Of a stretch of DNA of 64,000 bases, positions 46,437-57,855 are shown one piece after another. The stretch covers positions 66,007,561 through 66,071,560 of the forward strand of contig NC_088775.1 of NCBI RefSeq assembly GCF_954871325.1. Reading direction: 5' to 3'. This DNA comes from Gordionus sp. m RMFG-2023. Its lineage: Eukaryota > Nematomorpha > Gordioida > Chordodea > Parachordodidae. Below the pieces are notes generated by a model, which did not search any database, was not told the origin of the DNA, and was given only the letters and a program-made list of their open reading frames with translations. The number at the start of each line of letters is the position of its first letter. The first letter of the stretch is position 1. Both the position numbers and the translations under genes were made by a program.

Positions 46437-47798
46437 AAAAAATCGACCAAACCAGCTCTGGGCACAGACCCGGGGTTCAGACCCGGAATTCAGACCCGGG
46501 GTTCAGACCCTCATTAAGATAAATTATCCTTAATAATAATTATTAAAATTTATTAATTAATAAAAGATAAAAAGTATAAATTGATATTATAAATTATACT
46601 ATATTTTGACTTTAGAATAGGCCCCCCCCCCTTAAATAATACGAATATCCAAAAGTATTCTAATTATCTCAATCAAATTTAGGAACTAATGTTATCAAAT
46701 ATATATATCCAATAGATACATTTCTAAAATTATTTAAAAAATCAATATTAAAAAATAGCGATGAAATTAAAAGAAAGTTAGCACCTCATTCTGAACTAGT
46801 AGTAAGGGGAATTGGCATAGCGATACTAATTTATTAAGCCAGGGTATGCTGACACACTTTCTAAGAAAGTTTCCAAGACCCATAGACCGGTCTGTTTTTT
46901 TGATTCCTTTTTTTCAATACCGGAAATTATTTTTAAAACTCACAAAAAAAAAGATTTATATTTTGATTTAAAAATTTTTAAAAAAATGAAATAAAAATTC
47001 ATTACTGGATATATAAAATGCAAATGTGTTATCTTAAACATAGTAATTACTTATTAATTAGCGAGAGGAAAATATATTATAATAATGTATTATAGTGATC
47101 TGCATAGGGCCTAATTTTTACCAGCACAGCCAGCAAAAATTAATTTTTTATAATTATTCATATATTTATATTTATTTTAAAAAATTTCCAAGGCACTACC
47201 CGACCTGGCCGGAATTTTAAAAAATTTTTTTTAGAACCGACAAAGCCCAAACCCAATTTTTTTAAAATATGGGTTTAGCACATCTTTACTATTATATAAT
47301 ATGCAACACTACCTACACTCTCATTGGAAACAGTTATAATTTAATTTTTTTTAAAAAATTTCGGAAGAAAAGGAAGCTTTTCAATAAATTTTTAAATATA
47401 TTTTTTACAATTCAAATAAATAAAAATTATTTCACTTTTCAATGATAATATTAAAAACTCTTATATCAATCAAAAAAATATTCTTGTAGGCACTCTTTTT
47501 TTAATATTTTGCAATCTAATAATAAAGCCATATAAAATTTTAGAAACATGCTGTGTCAATATTTTTTTTTTTTAAATTTTTTTTTTCTTTCATCAAGGCA
47601 GGAGAGGTATAAAACATAAAAGAAATATTATATTAATAAAATTGAAAAACATCTGTATAAAGGGGTAAAAAAATAAATATCATGAAGATCTTTGAAGATC
47701 GTTACACAAAATTTTTAAAAAATAAAAGATCTTCAAATTTTACGTCAAAGATCTAGATCTTTGAAGATCTTTTTATTTTGAGCAAATGTACAACTCTG
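46437..47798 (-). repeat. Right arm of the 18-kb inverted-repeat nest
   Basis: Mirror of 29635-30729 plus 33147-33530, without the hAT insertion: the sequence reads GGCATAGCGATACTAAT straight through the target site (about 46813-46829). The inner end carries AGACCCGGGGTTCAGACCC repeats that also appear at 33460-33530. Its small hAT copy at 47093-47291 matches the one at 30203-30462 in position and flanks. Confidence 0.85.
47093..47291 (+). mobile_element. Small non-autonomous hAT, copy c
   Basis: 199 bp, from TAGTGATCTGCATAGGGCC to GGGTTTAGCACATCTTTACT plus A, with C/G-rich subterminal inverted blocks (CCCGACCTGGCCGG). It contains the uninterrupted GGGTTTAG that serves as the empty site for the P element. 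Confidence 0.8.
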
Positions 47799-48735
47799 CT
47801 GCATAGTATATTCCAAATAATTAAAACATAGAATATCATGTCCACTTTTGGATTTTTTATCAGTAATTTTGTTTTCTAAAATTACATCACTAAATTGATT
47901 ATATCTAGATTGTTAACTTTGAATTATATTCGGATTTAAAACTATTACTTTTCCCGCACTTTATTGAACCAATAACATAATTGGACGAAACTTTACGATG
48001 AAGTGTCCATACGATCATAGGCACGGAAATCATTAGAGCTATCTTTTTATTGTAATTTAACATAATTGAAGATAAAGAGCTGCAATATAATATATAAGGA
48101 TAAAGTAAAGCTACTTTTTTTTTTACTGTGATACTTAATTGAAAATATAGATTTGCGATATAATATTTTTGGATAATTTTAAGCTACCTTTTATTGTAAT
48201 TTAGCTTAATTGAAGAAAAAGAGATGCAATATAATATTTATGGATTATTGAATTTTAAAGTAAAGTTATTTTTTTTTTGCTGTAGCTTAATTGAAAAGAG
48301 CTGCAAAATATTTATGGATTATTGAATTATAAAGTAAGCTAATATTTTTTACTTTATAAATTGCATTAAGCTTAAGATATTTGATCATATAAATTTTAAG
48401 TTAAGCGAAATTTTCTTGAAAAGTTAGTCGACAAATTACCTAATTGCAACTAAAAAATGGTAAAGGCACGATACATTTAATTTGAATGTTTGCTACCACG
48501 TGTTAATTTGAATTGAGTTCCGTTTCTCTTTGACATGAAAGTAAATTATAAAATAAGGCAAGAGGTTCAAGTTGTTAAATTTGAAAAAGTATGATTTATT
48601 AATATCACATTAATTTAATACAATTTTTGAGGTGGGATCTTCAACAAATATAAAAAAATTTAATTTTTGTAAATCAAAATATCATATAAAAGAAAATATT
48701 ATTAATACATAGAGCTATATATTTTCATTCAACAG
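47799..48735. repeat. AT-rich region with a worn tandem repeat upstream of the AKAP1-like exons
   Basis: 48033-48345 contains about four diverged units of 70-90 bp built on TTTTTATTGTAATTTARC, TTAATTGAA and GAGMTGCAATATAATAT. A pyrimidine-rich ATTTTCATTCAACAG ends at 48735 and could be a splice acceptor for the next exon. No upstream exon was recognised in this stretch. Confidence 0.6.
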
Positions 48736-51700
48736 TTAGAAATGGCTTTAGAATTATTAGCCACTAATATATTTGATCACAGTTGGGTGTACAAGTGCCC
48801 ATCAAATGAATTTAATAGTTATTATGAAGATAATTCTTATAAATCCAGTATAATTTTATCTGATACTACAAGAGAAAACTCTCCTGTTTTATATCAACCT
48901 GAAATAACGAACGATACTTCAGAGGAAGCTTCATCAAATAGTAAATTGGAAGATAAGGTTTTTTTTAACAAAAATATCATACTATATACTTTAAAATTTT
49001 AGAATTCTTTTGATGATGATTATGTTAATTTTCCAGTTTCATATTATGTAACTTCATATGTCTTTGATATACCTAGTATAATGGTTGGTAAAATGATAGG
49101 TAAAGGTGGTAGAGTTATTAAACTGATCAAAAAAATTTCCAATGCACAAATTTATGTAACTTTACATCCATATAAAGTTAATTACAATATTGTTGTTATT
49201 GAAGGTATATGAAATATAATATTTTTAATATTTTTAATATATAGGAACTGAATTTTGCATACATGTTGCACTTCAGAGAATAAGGAGTATATATCCAATT
49301 TATCAGTATCCTTATATAACTTTAATAAATATAAATGAAGAAATGATGCAACAATCACAGTATTCTTTATATTATGTAAGCTGTATATTAAAAATTAAAA
49401 TGTAGTATATTTGGATAATGTTAAATATAGTTAGATATTTATTAAAAGAAATCAATGCTGAATATTTTTTGGTTCTCAAAAAAATTTTCAACCTTAAATT
49501 GTAAACTGAGGGCTAAAAAATTTTGATTATTGCCTTTATCAAGATATTTTATTTTTCATATTATTTTATATATTTTCATAAAAATATTGATAGGATAGTT
49601 AATAAAATAAAAATAATATATATCCCTTGATAAAGACAATGACTAAATTTTTATTGGAATTAGTAAGAACTAATGGTAGAAGCTTTGGATATTATGAGTA
49701 ATCATCTCCAAATATTATTTGGTCATTCTATGCCAAATCAATCAAAAAATCATGATTTATGACTTTCCTTTTAATTTGGATGAATCTTATATAAACTAAG
49801 GTTCTTGTAATTTATACTTGGGCAAAATTTTAGCCCCTTTAAGGTAAAAGCATGAAAAATATCCTTTTTTCCAAGTATCTTTTATCATTGAATTAATGAC
49901 AGTTTAAAAATTATGCACTTATGTATAAAAATCTATTATCAAAATAAAGAATATACTTCTCTTTAGAAAATAAAATTAGAAAAATATATTTAAAAATTTC
50001 TAGACCTCTTATTCTGATAAAATTTAAAATCCTCATTGAAAATTGGTTAAAACTGATTTTTTTAGTTAAACTATACTACCTTACCATTCTATTTTATAAA
50101 AAAATTAGATAGTGCTTCTGCAACTTCATGGACACAATTGCTAAATATTTTTATATTATAGATGACATTTAATTTTAGCCTAATGTTTTTAATAGTGTAA
50201 TGATTATTTGGTTTAAGTCTTCTAGTATTACTATTAAAAAATATTAAATAAGTTTGCTAAAATGGCCCCTATAAGTTTGAAGTAATATAAGATTATTAAA
50301 TACAATTTAGAATTAAAACATCGCCAAAAAATATTTCAATTTTTCCCAATATACAAGGTTCATAAATAGCTGGCTTTCATATTAGATCTGTGAGTCTCTA
50401 ATTGTTGCTAATTGATTGTAAAATACCTTATTATTAGTAAGAAAAAGGTTTAAAAAAATATCTTCACTGAACATTTTTTTACAAAAATCTTTATAAAAAT
50501 ATGATTTCATTATGAAAGATTTGGAATTTATGGCCAAATTTGATCAAAAATTTTGCTTGAACATTTTTAATTTTTTTGATCTTTCAGGGATTGAAAATAT
50601 ATAAAGATGTTTTATAAGGAATATCTTAAACAAATGAGATTTGATAAATTATAATTATTCAAAATCTTATTTTTTACCCTTAGATTTCATTAAGAAATAT
50701 AACAATATTATAAATTCTACTCCTTCACTTTCCATTTTCATAACATTAAATCATTTATTAAAATTAAAGCAAAGTAAGAACTTGTGATGAATGAATATAT
50801 TAAAATTTATTATATACTATAATTATATATCAAATATTGAATTAATGTAAAGAATTACATTTCACAGTAAAATAATATATTTACTAATAAAATCATTGAA
50901 AGAAGGTCATCATAAACATATTATGCCAAAAACTGTCATACAAGGGAAGAAAATAAATATAATCTTTATTGATATTAAATGTGATACAATTTAATCATTA
51001 TTCATGAGGTAGAGAGGGTTAATTGAATGAAAATACATCGTGAACTGTAGGCAAACATATTTATAATTCAATTAGATGCCAATTGGTTCAGGAATAGTTT
51101 GTTCATATAAATTTCAAGATCTGCTTCTTAAAAAAATTATTGCAAATATATTTGAACTTATTATTTCTAGATTGTCAATGACATAGTTATTGCTAAAATA
51201 ATACTCCAACTAATCATTTCCAAAGAATTTTAGTATAATATTATAAAAGCCTAAGCAATAAGCTTTAGATATTTGAGCATATAAATTTTAAGCTTAAGGA
51301 AAATTTAAAAAGTTTTGCAACAAAACACCTAAACATAAAAATAAAGTAGAACTAGTGGTACGAATCCTATTTTTATTCTTAGTTTCATAATAAAGACACT
51401 TAATACATTGACATATGCTTTCCTAAAAATATATAATCTAATCTTTTGGTTGCATGCAAACTTTCTAATTTTATACAGTTGGTGCTGATGGATTTCTTGT
51501 CTAATCTTTTCTTTTTAATTAAAAGATTTTTCAGTACTTTCATCAATTTCTCACCGGTTTTGGATTAGAAATTAATAAAATAGCCTTTTCCATAGAAAGT
51601 ATTTCTGCCATTCTGGCCTAAGATACTTGAAATTTCTTTTGAATAGACCCGCTATCTGGCATCAAGGTTATAATTTTCTATTGATTAGAATATGATCATT

Positions 51701-54700
51701 ATGTTAATTTATCCTTAAGATGCACTAATATATTATCTATTTTATTTCATATTTGAATTCACTACTGTTTCTTCTACATTTAAGCTTGTTGCAATGGCTC
51801 TTGTTTTTATCAAAAAGAATTTGGGACATTGTCTTTACAATTACCTCTTTTTTTTGATTGGGGATTCCCTATGCTAATAGTGAATAGTTTTTTTCGAGTT
51901 TAATTGACAGTTAGTACAAATCTTTTCTAAGTTTTTTATTTTTGCCACTGATGGTTAGGAATAGTGTTGTTAAACGGCTCATTTTGAGCCGATTTTTTAA
52001 AACGGCTAACTCAATATTGTAGCCAGAATAATTTTACCTAAGCCTCGAGATTTCGATGATATATGTCTAGACCTTTGTTCCTTCTATGAGCAAAATCTTC
52101 AGGCTTGCGTAATATTATTCTGGATGAAATATTGAGTTAGCCGTTTTTAAAAATCGGCTCAAAACGAGCCGTTTAACAACACTAGTTAGGAATATTAAAT
52201 GGATTGCAACATTTAAATTTTATTCAGTGAAATTTTTTTGTTAATTAATATTTTTTTGATCATTTGTTAACACATGTACACAATTTAATCGATATTTATA
52301 GAAAAAAATTCATTGTACAATTTAATATAGTTAATGATTTCTTTCATATTTTTTGGCGACTATTGTGAACCAATCTCTATGTGCATTCCTGTTCTGCTTA
52401 CCTTGATTTTTTTGATAGAGTGTGATCTTTGTTTGTGAATATTTCGAATACTACTGCCAAATTCTGTGTCATATGTTTCTTTTATGTCATACTTAATTAT
52501 ATATTTTACTACAATTAAATAATTTTTATAATATGTAATGGAAGGTTCTAGCAGCACAGGGATGCACATGGAAATTGGTTCACAATAGACACCAAAAGTT
52601 TTGAAAGAAATAATTAACATATTATTGAATCTAGGAAAATAATTCCCCGGAAAAAAAATCCCGGAAAAAAATTCCCATAGAAAATAATTCCTCGGAAAAA
52701 AATTTCCCATTTTTTAAATCCTATAAAATATTAATTATTTTTATAAAATTAACAATATAGGAAAAAATATTCCCGGAAAAAAAATCCCTAAAATATTTTT
52801 TGAGAAAATCGTCAAAAATTCCTGCAAAAATTTTCCAAATAAAAATTTCCAAAATAAAATAGTACTTGTGATTAATATTAAACCTAACAAAAACTTAAAT
52901 TATTAATTAATACTAATAAATATAATGTTATGGACTTATCCAGAACCCAGGTTTAGTGAAAATTAAACAAAGCAATATTTATAAAATAAACGAATTGGAT
53001 ACCTAGTCTCTCTGATATTATGCAAAATATTATGGCCAGCTCAGATTTTTTATTTTGACCCAGATTTATAAATTCAAAAATTACTTAGTCTCTGTAATAT
53101 TAAGCTAAATATTATTATAAGTTAAGTAATGATAATGGCCAGCTCAAAAATTTCTTCATACGTTGTATGTTTTTCTTTGTAACAAAAAATATACCGCTGT
53201 AATAAACAGTGTTTTAAAGGGTATTCTAATTACATATAGCTATAAAAATAAATGAGGAGTCAATTTAAAATTTCCGTCTATATACCAAGTTTTCGTGTCG
53301 GCTAACATTTTAAGCATATAATCGGTGGCAAATATAATTATTCGTTCATTAGAATCTCCGCCATTATCATGCCAAAAGAAATCTCTCATTTGTGGGGGAT
53401 CCGGTTGTAGCCCAATCCTCTAATATTAAAAGATATTTTCAATTAAAAAGTTATTTATAGACATAAATATGATTTAATTTGAAATGCTTAATTCTTCCAA
53501 TGTGGCCGGAATAGGAGGAAACCTTTTTATTTTGTGATTTCTAAGTGTCATTTTGTTACTATCTTCATTCGGAAGTATTTTTCTGGATTCGGGAGACAAT
53601 TTAGACATTTATTCTGCGTATATTTAGCAAGTATTCTGATTTGTTTCAGAGGCTTTTTTTTCATCGTGCTTATAGCATTTTCAATTTGATGTTCATGTAT
53701 GTTTATAGGATGAATATGAGGCGTATTTTCCAATGTATTGTCATTATTGTAATATTTCAAAATAACTGGGCATTTTTCAGCATTATATAATGTACATTTG
53801 TATCTTTTAAAATTTTTCGTAATTTTATGATTGTAGGAATAGCCCTCATGAAAAATTTTAGCATGCTTATTTAAGGGAAGAATAAACATAAAAAATTTAT
53901 TAAAATTATCAAAAATGCTTAAAATAGTAAAAGAAAATTTTATAAAAAGTAATAAAAAACTAAATGAAAATCGTTTGTTTCAAAATTACATAGAATATAC
54001 CACCCAAATATATAAATTTATTTATTTTTGAGCATAAATTTCCTTTCAACGTTATAAATAATAATAATAATATCAGGGAACTAACTGGGATTATGTAATA
54101 ACATTTCCGGAGTTGGAAACTTTCAAATAAAAAAAATATTTATAAAAATAAACAAATATTATTTAGAATAAATAGTATATTTTTTGGTAGCGTTCAATTA
54201 CTTGAGATGGTCTTTGAATTAAATAAGCTTTTGTAATTAGTGATTAGGATCAATACTTTTTTTGAAAATTTATAATCAGATACAATTTTTAAAACCATAA
54301 AAAATTTCCATTATGGTATTTTTGTCCGGGATTCTAACTGATATAAACGAACGGAACAGAAAAGTGTCATAATATTCATTTTAATGTTATATATATTTTA
54401 ACCTTAGTGGCGTTTAAGAAATACCCCCCCCCCCCTCTTCATGGTAAATATAATGTGGTTTAATTACCTGTTTTCATAATATCTATTCAAGTCTAGATGA
54501 AAAGTGGATTATGGAAATAACCTTTCTCTTTCTAGGGAAGAATTTGCTTTCACATTTTTCTTTTCAATTTTAAATTGTAAAACCTCTTTCATAATTTTCA
54601 TATATTTCTATAAAAATCTATCGTCACAAATTTATACTTTTTATGCTATTTACTAAATTATAAAATATAAAAGCTGTCAACCGATATATCAATTCTCATT

Positions 54701-55979
54701 TAAAGATTGCCCTTTTGGAATTAAAAAAGAAATACTCTCAACGTTCAGAAAATACTAACATATTTTTTAGAAATATTTTCGTTATTTTAGCGGCGGGATT
54801 ATTTTTTGATAATTTAAAAAAAACTATTTGGGGAATTTTTTCCGGAGATTAATTTTCCCCCATATATAATTTAAAATCTAAAAAATGGGGAATTTATTTT
54901 CGGGGAAATATTTTCTGGGGAAATATTTTCCATGGGAATTTTTTTCCAGGGGAATATTTTTCCCGGTAATTATTTTCCAAGGATTTTTTTCCCGGGGAAT
55001 TTTTTTCCTGGGGTTTTTTTTCCGGGGAATTATTTTCCGCTTACCCATATATTTCATAAATTATTATACAAATTAAATAAAATAAATACATCATCTAAAG
55101 TATAAATATTTTTCAATTTGAAGTTGTATAGGCATGACTTTTTATTCTGGGAATAAGAGGTCTAGAAATTTTTAAAAGTATTTTTTTATTTTTATTTTCT
55201 AAAGATAAAAGGTTTATTTTATTTTGATACTAGATGTATTATATATAATTGTGTAATATCTAATCATACACTCACAAAAAGAGAATTTTCCATTCTTTGA
55301 CCTTAGATATCTCCTAAAGTATGAAAGTTAGAAGGCTAACATTTTGCCCAAGACAAGAATCTTAGTTTATATACGAATTTTCATCAACATCGAAAGGGGT
55401 TAGCTGAACTGTGATGCTCGTCATGAAATCACCCTTTATAAAAATATTTAAATTTATATAATAAAAATTTGAAATAAACTGAAATATATAATAAATTGTA
55501 AAATAATTATACAATTTAAATAGTTTTATAGTTTGAACAGATAATTCTAAAATACAGAAATCTTTGCAGAGCTTAGGTGACTGATAATTTATTTTTAATG
55601 CTTTATAATGATAATTTTTATTTGGAAACTTAATTGACAAATAAAAGAAATATTTTATATAAAATATTTTTGAAATGAAAACAATATTTTTTGTTTCCAA
55701 TCACTTAGTTATTTTGTTTAATTTAAACATATTATATTTAAAAATCATTTCTTAAGCTTTTTCTTCCTGAACAATGTTTGATCAATGTTAAAGTTAGTTG
55801 TGTCATATCAGCTGGTCACATATTCATACAACAAAACAGACACCCACTGTTCAAAAATTTGACTGCTTTGCAGGAATCTATGAAAATATACTATTCTACT
55901 CAAATAGCACTGCCAGCATATATTGATAATTGCACCAGTCATTCATTTGCTAATAATCTTATTCCTTCTCCTGTTTTAT
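48736..55979 (+). CDS. AKAP1: AKAP1-like KH/Tudor protein, four exons, 3' part missing
   Basis: A-kinase anchor protein 1 tethers PKA and RNAs to the mitochondrial outer membrane (known for the family). Exons: 48736-48957, 49003-49204, 49245-49375, 55757-55979. All joins are GT-AG and keep frame; introns are 45, 40 and 6381 nt. Counting from ATG 48742, an acidic Ser-rich segment leads to a KH domain at about residues 92-165 with the RNA-binding loop GKGG (105-108) and IVVIEGTEFCIHVALQRI. Exon four opens a Tudor domain: VKVSCVISAGHIFIQQNRHP, close to the AKAP1 pattern (S/N)AGH(I/L)F(I/V)QQ..HP. The exon ends at donor TGTAAGT, so the remaining Tudor exons lie further on; I did not find them before 64000. 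The N-terminal membrane anchor is not seen, so 48736 may be an internal exon start. TDRKH is less likely (two KH domains in that family). Confidence 0.78.
51962..52184. mobile_element. hAT-type MITE, 223 bp, with 8-bp target duplication
   Basis: Starts TAGTGTTGTTAAACGGCTCA and ends TGAGCCGTTTAACAACACTA in form (AACGAGCCGTTTAACAACACTA in sequence). The inverted arms are about 65 bp (also AACGGCTAACTCAATATT). The target GTTAGGAA is duplicated exactly (51954-51961, 52185-52192). Related copies lie at 61283-61441, 62295-62495 and, by tip only, 7112-7302. Confidence 0.93.
52330..52620. repeat. Fold-back repeat with 70-bp arms
   Basis: 52330-52403 and 52545-52620 are inverted copies around GACTATTGTGAACCAATCTC, TATGTGCATTCCTG and their mirror. 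The minus-strand open frame across it (52360-52710) arises from this repeat and from the C-rich tip next to it, not from a gene. Confidence 0.8.
52630..55045 (-). mobile_element. MULE-type element with GGGAATTTTTTCCC-rich ends
   Basis: About 52630-52850 (on the minus strand, GGAATTATTTTCC- and GGGATTTTTTTTCCGGG-type repeats) and 54770-55045 (the same motifs on the plus strand) form worn inverted ends. They enclose a decayed FLYWCH/MULE transposase on the minus strand and a copy of the dispersed repeat also found at 3903-4035. The repetitive open frame at 54885-55076 is a product of the tip sequence. Similar GGGAAATTTCCC-type tips occur at 63605-63655. Confidence 0.6.
53122..53889 (-). pseudogene. 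MULE transposase relic with FLYWCH finger
   Basis: The N-terminal 113-residue frame (53889-53548) has a FLYWCH-type zinc-binding pattern: GYSYN, RYKCTLYNAEKCPVILKYY and TPHIHPINIHEH. The downstream translation, in other frames, reads FPPIPATLEEL, then DFFWHDNGGDSNERIIIFAT, then WYIDGNFKLTP (about 53268-53300), the start of the MULE RNase-H-like domain with its first catalytic Asp. It then reads TTYEEIFELA. Two frame changes (near 53565 and 53160) and the absence of the second half make this a dead, 3'-truncated copy. FLYWCH-MULE fusions are common in animals. Confidence 0.78.
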
Positions 55980-55995
55980 GTAAGTAGTATATAGT

Positions 55996-57186
55996 AAATT
56001 CCATATCAACAATCTGACCCCTCAGAATTTTAAATTTTATATATACCTTAACTAAGAAATAAGTGAAATTTAACTTCTTTGCACCACTTACTTGCTAAGA
56101 TATTAGCTATTAAAAAATGGAAAAATGGTAAATTTTTGGCACAATGCACTTGATTAATTTTCAAATATCTCATGAATAAATTAAGCTAGAGCAATATTTT
56201 AAATTTTATATAGCTTAATAATAGATCTTTTGAATAAAATAAATGTGATAGAAATCAGATTAACACCAAAAACCAATGATCATGGAAAGAATATTAGATG
56301 GCTTTATTATTGCTTGCAACGTTCATATGATCATTAACAATATATTTATATAACTATGCAAGAAATAATTAGAGAGATAAATTATATATATGTGAACAAT
56401 GATGAATATCTAAGTAAGAAAAATCATCTTAGTACCAGGTTTTTGACAGTAAAACAAATACACAAAATTTTATAATTGATTCTCCTAGGAAAAAATATAA
56501 TGAAAGTGAAAATTTATCCAAATTCTTCCAGTGATTTAATATATGTTATATTTTAATTTTTATATATTATAAATTTTTTGTGTTATAAAAATTATTTAGC
56601 TAAATTGTTATTAATATGATCAATTTTTATATATTATAAATATTTTGTGTAGTTATAGAAATTATTTAGCCAAACAGTCATTAAGAATATATGATCAATT
56701 TTTATATAATATAAATTTTTGATTCTATTTCATGTTATAATTATTTAGCGAAATAAAATTTTTAAGAGAAAATTTAACCAAAGTTTTTTATGATTTTGTA
56801 CAAATATATAGCAGTCTGATATACATCTATTTAAAAAAATCTTTATTCCTAAGTCTATTTCAGGTTTAGTACTTCTGGTATTTGGTATTAATCTGGTTTC
56901 TATCACATTTATTTATATATCATATTAAAGATCTATTATTAATCTATATAATAAAATTAAAATTTTTGCTCTAACTTAATTTATTATTGAGATATTTGAA
57001 ATTAATGAAAGAATTTTGTCTAAAATGAACCATTTTCCCTCTCCTTAAACGGCTCATGTCAGCTAGTAATTGGTGTAAGGAAATAAAATTTTATTGTTTT
57101 AGTTATAGCATATACCACCAATATACAAAATTGAAGAAAATTATGAGGGGGTAGGGTTGAAACCTTAGTTGATTTGATATGGACAC
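55996..57186. repeat. 1.2-kb fold-back element next to the last AKAP1-like exon
   Basis: Inverted tips CCATATCAACAATCTG and AGTTGATTTGATATGG, with inner arms that also pair: AGATCTTTTGAATAAAATAA and GATAGAAATCAGATTAA near 56223-56265 against TTAATCTGGTTTCTATC and AAAGATCTATTATT near 56888-56943. The arms are several hundred bases and clearly diverged. Non-coding, and presumably in the next intron of the AKAP1-like gene. Confidence 0.7.
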
Positions 57187-57855
57187 CATATATATAATTT
57201 TTAGTTGAAAAAAATATTTAGTTTCAGATATATTATAATGGGCCTATTAAAGAATTGAATAGTTCATTATTCATATTCCATTTGAATTAGGTTCAGTTTT
57301 TTAAAATATAATATAATTTACACAAAAATATATGGCTGTGCCGACATTAAATAGTGTATCAGCCCCGATATTTTTATTGTTTTTGGTAATTCTATGATTG
57401 TATAGAATAATTTAATGATAGGTTTAAATACAATTTATTATGTTTAAAAAATATTTAAAAATAATACACTTTTTTATTATTTTATTTGCCACTTAAAAGG
57501 GATTTTATAGGCCGGCTATTCCACGTCAAATCGATCACGATTCGGCCGACCCCTTTTAAAATTGTTAAAAATTTATGGAATTATTTAGATAGGTAAAAAA
57601 TGAGAAAGCCGTTTATTTTAACTCGCTAGTACACCTGGTTCCCGAGATACAGGGGCTCAAAGGTCCAAAAAAGAGTCACTTTGGAATTTGTAAAATTTTT
57701 ATAATGCTTATATCTCAAAAATAGCAAAAAAATATATTATATACCAAATTGTAGGTAAAAAAATCTCTAAAGAGCTATCAAAAAACAAAAAAAATTGTCG
57801 CCAATCTGAGCCGTTCACTTCCTGTTTACCTATTTTGCTTTACCTGTGTTTTTAG

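Larger units (their letters stand above)
49785..55370. mobile_element. 5.6-kb element with 240-bp inverted repeats in the intron
   Basis: 49785-50030 and 55130-55370 are inverted copies. For example, AAACTAAGGTTCTTG and GGGCAAAATTTTAGCC on the left pair with GGCTAACATTTTGCCCAAG and GAATCTTAGTTT on the right, and ATTTCTAGACCTCTTATTC pairs with GAATAAGAGGTCTAGAAAT. The outer tips fade, so no target duplication is assigned. The interior has been filled by other insertions. Superfamily unknown. Confidence 0.65.
49376..55756. other. 6.4-kb transposon-filled intron of the AKAP1-like gene
   Basis: Donor TATGTAAGC at the left and acceptor TTTCTTAAG at the right. It is about 140 times longer than the gene's other introns because of nested elements, listed separately: an inverted-repeat element (49785-55370), a MITE, a fold-back and a MULE. 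50040-51950 has no recognised protein and no delimitable repeat. Confidence 0.75.

Noticed and set aside
29627-47806. 8-bp target duplication at the outer tips of the 18-kb nest
   Set aside because: Flanks CTATGCAT and CTGCATAG are inverted relatives of each other, not direct repeats.
52360-52710. 116-residue minus-strand ORF
   Set aside because: It is generated by a fold-back repeat and a C-rich transposon tip.
54885-55076. 63-residue Phe/Gly-rich ORF
   Set aside because: It is the translation of GGGGAATTTTTTTCC-type tip repeats.
55362-55700. 112-residue minus-strand ORF
   Set aside because: Very rich in Ile, Tyr, Phe, Lys and Asn as expected of chance AT-rich frames, and it lies in the intron of the AKAP1-like gene on the opposite strand.
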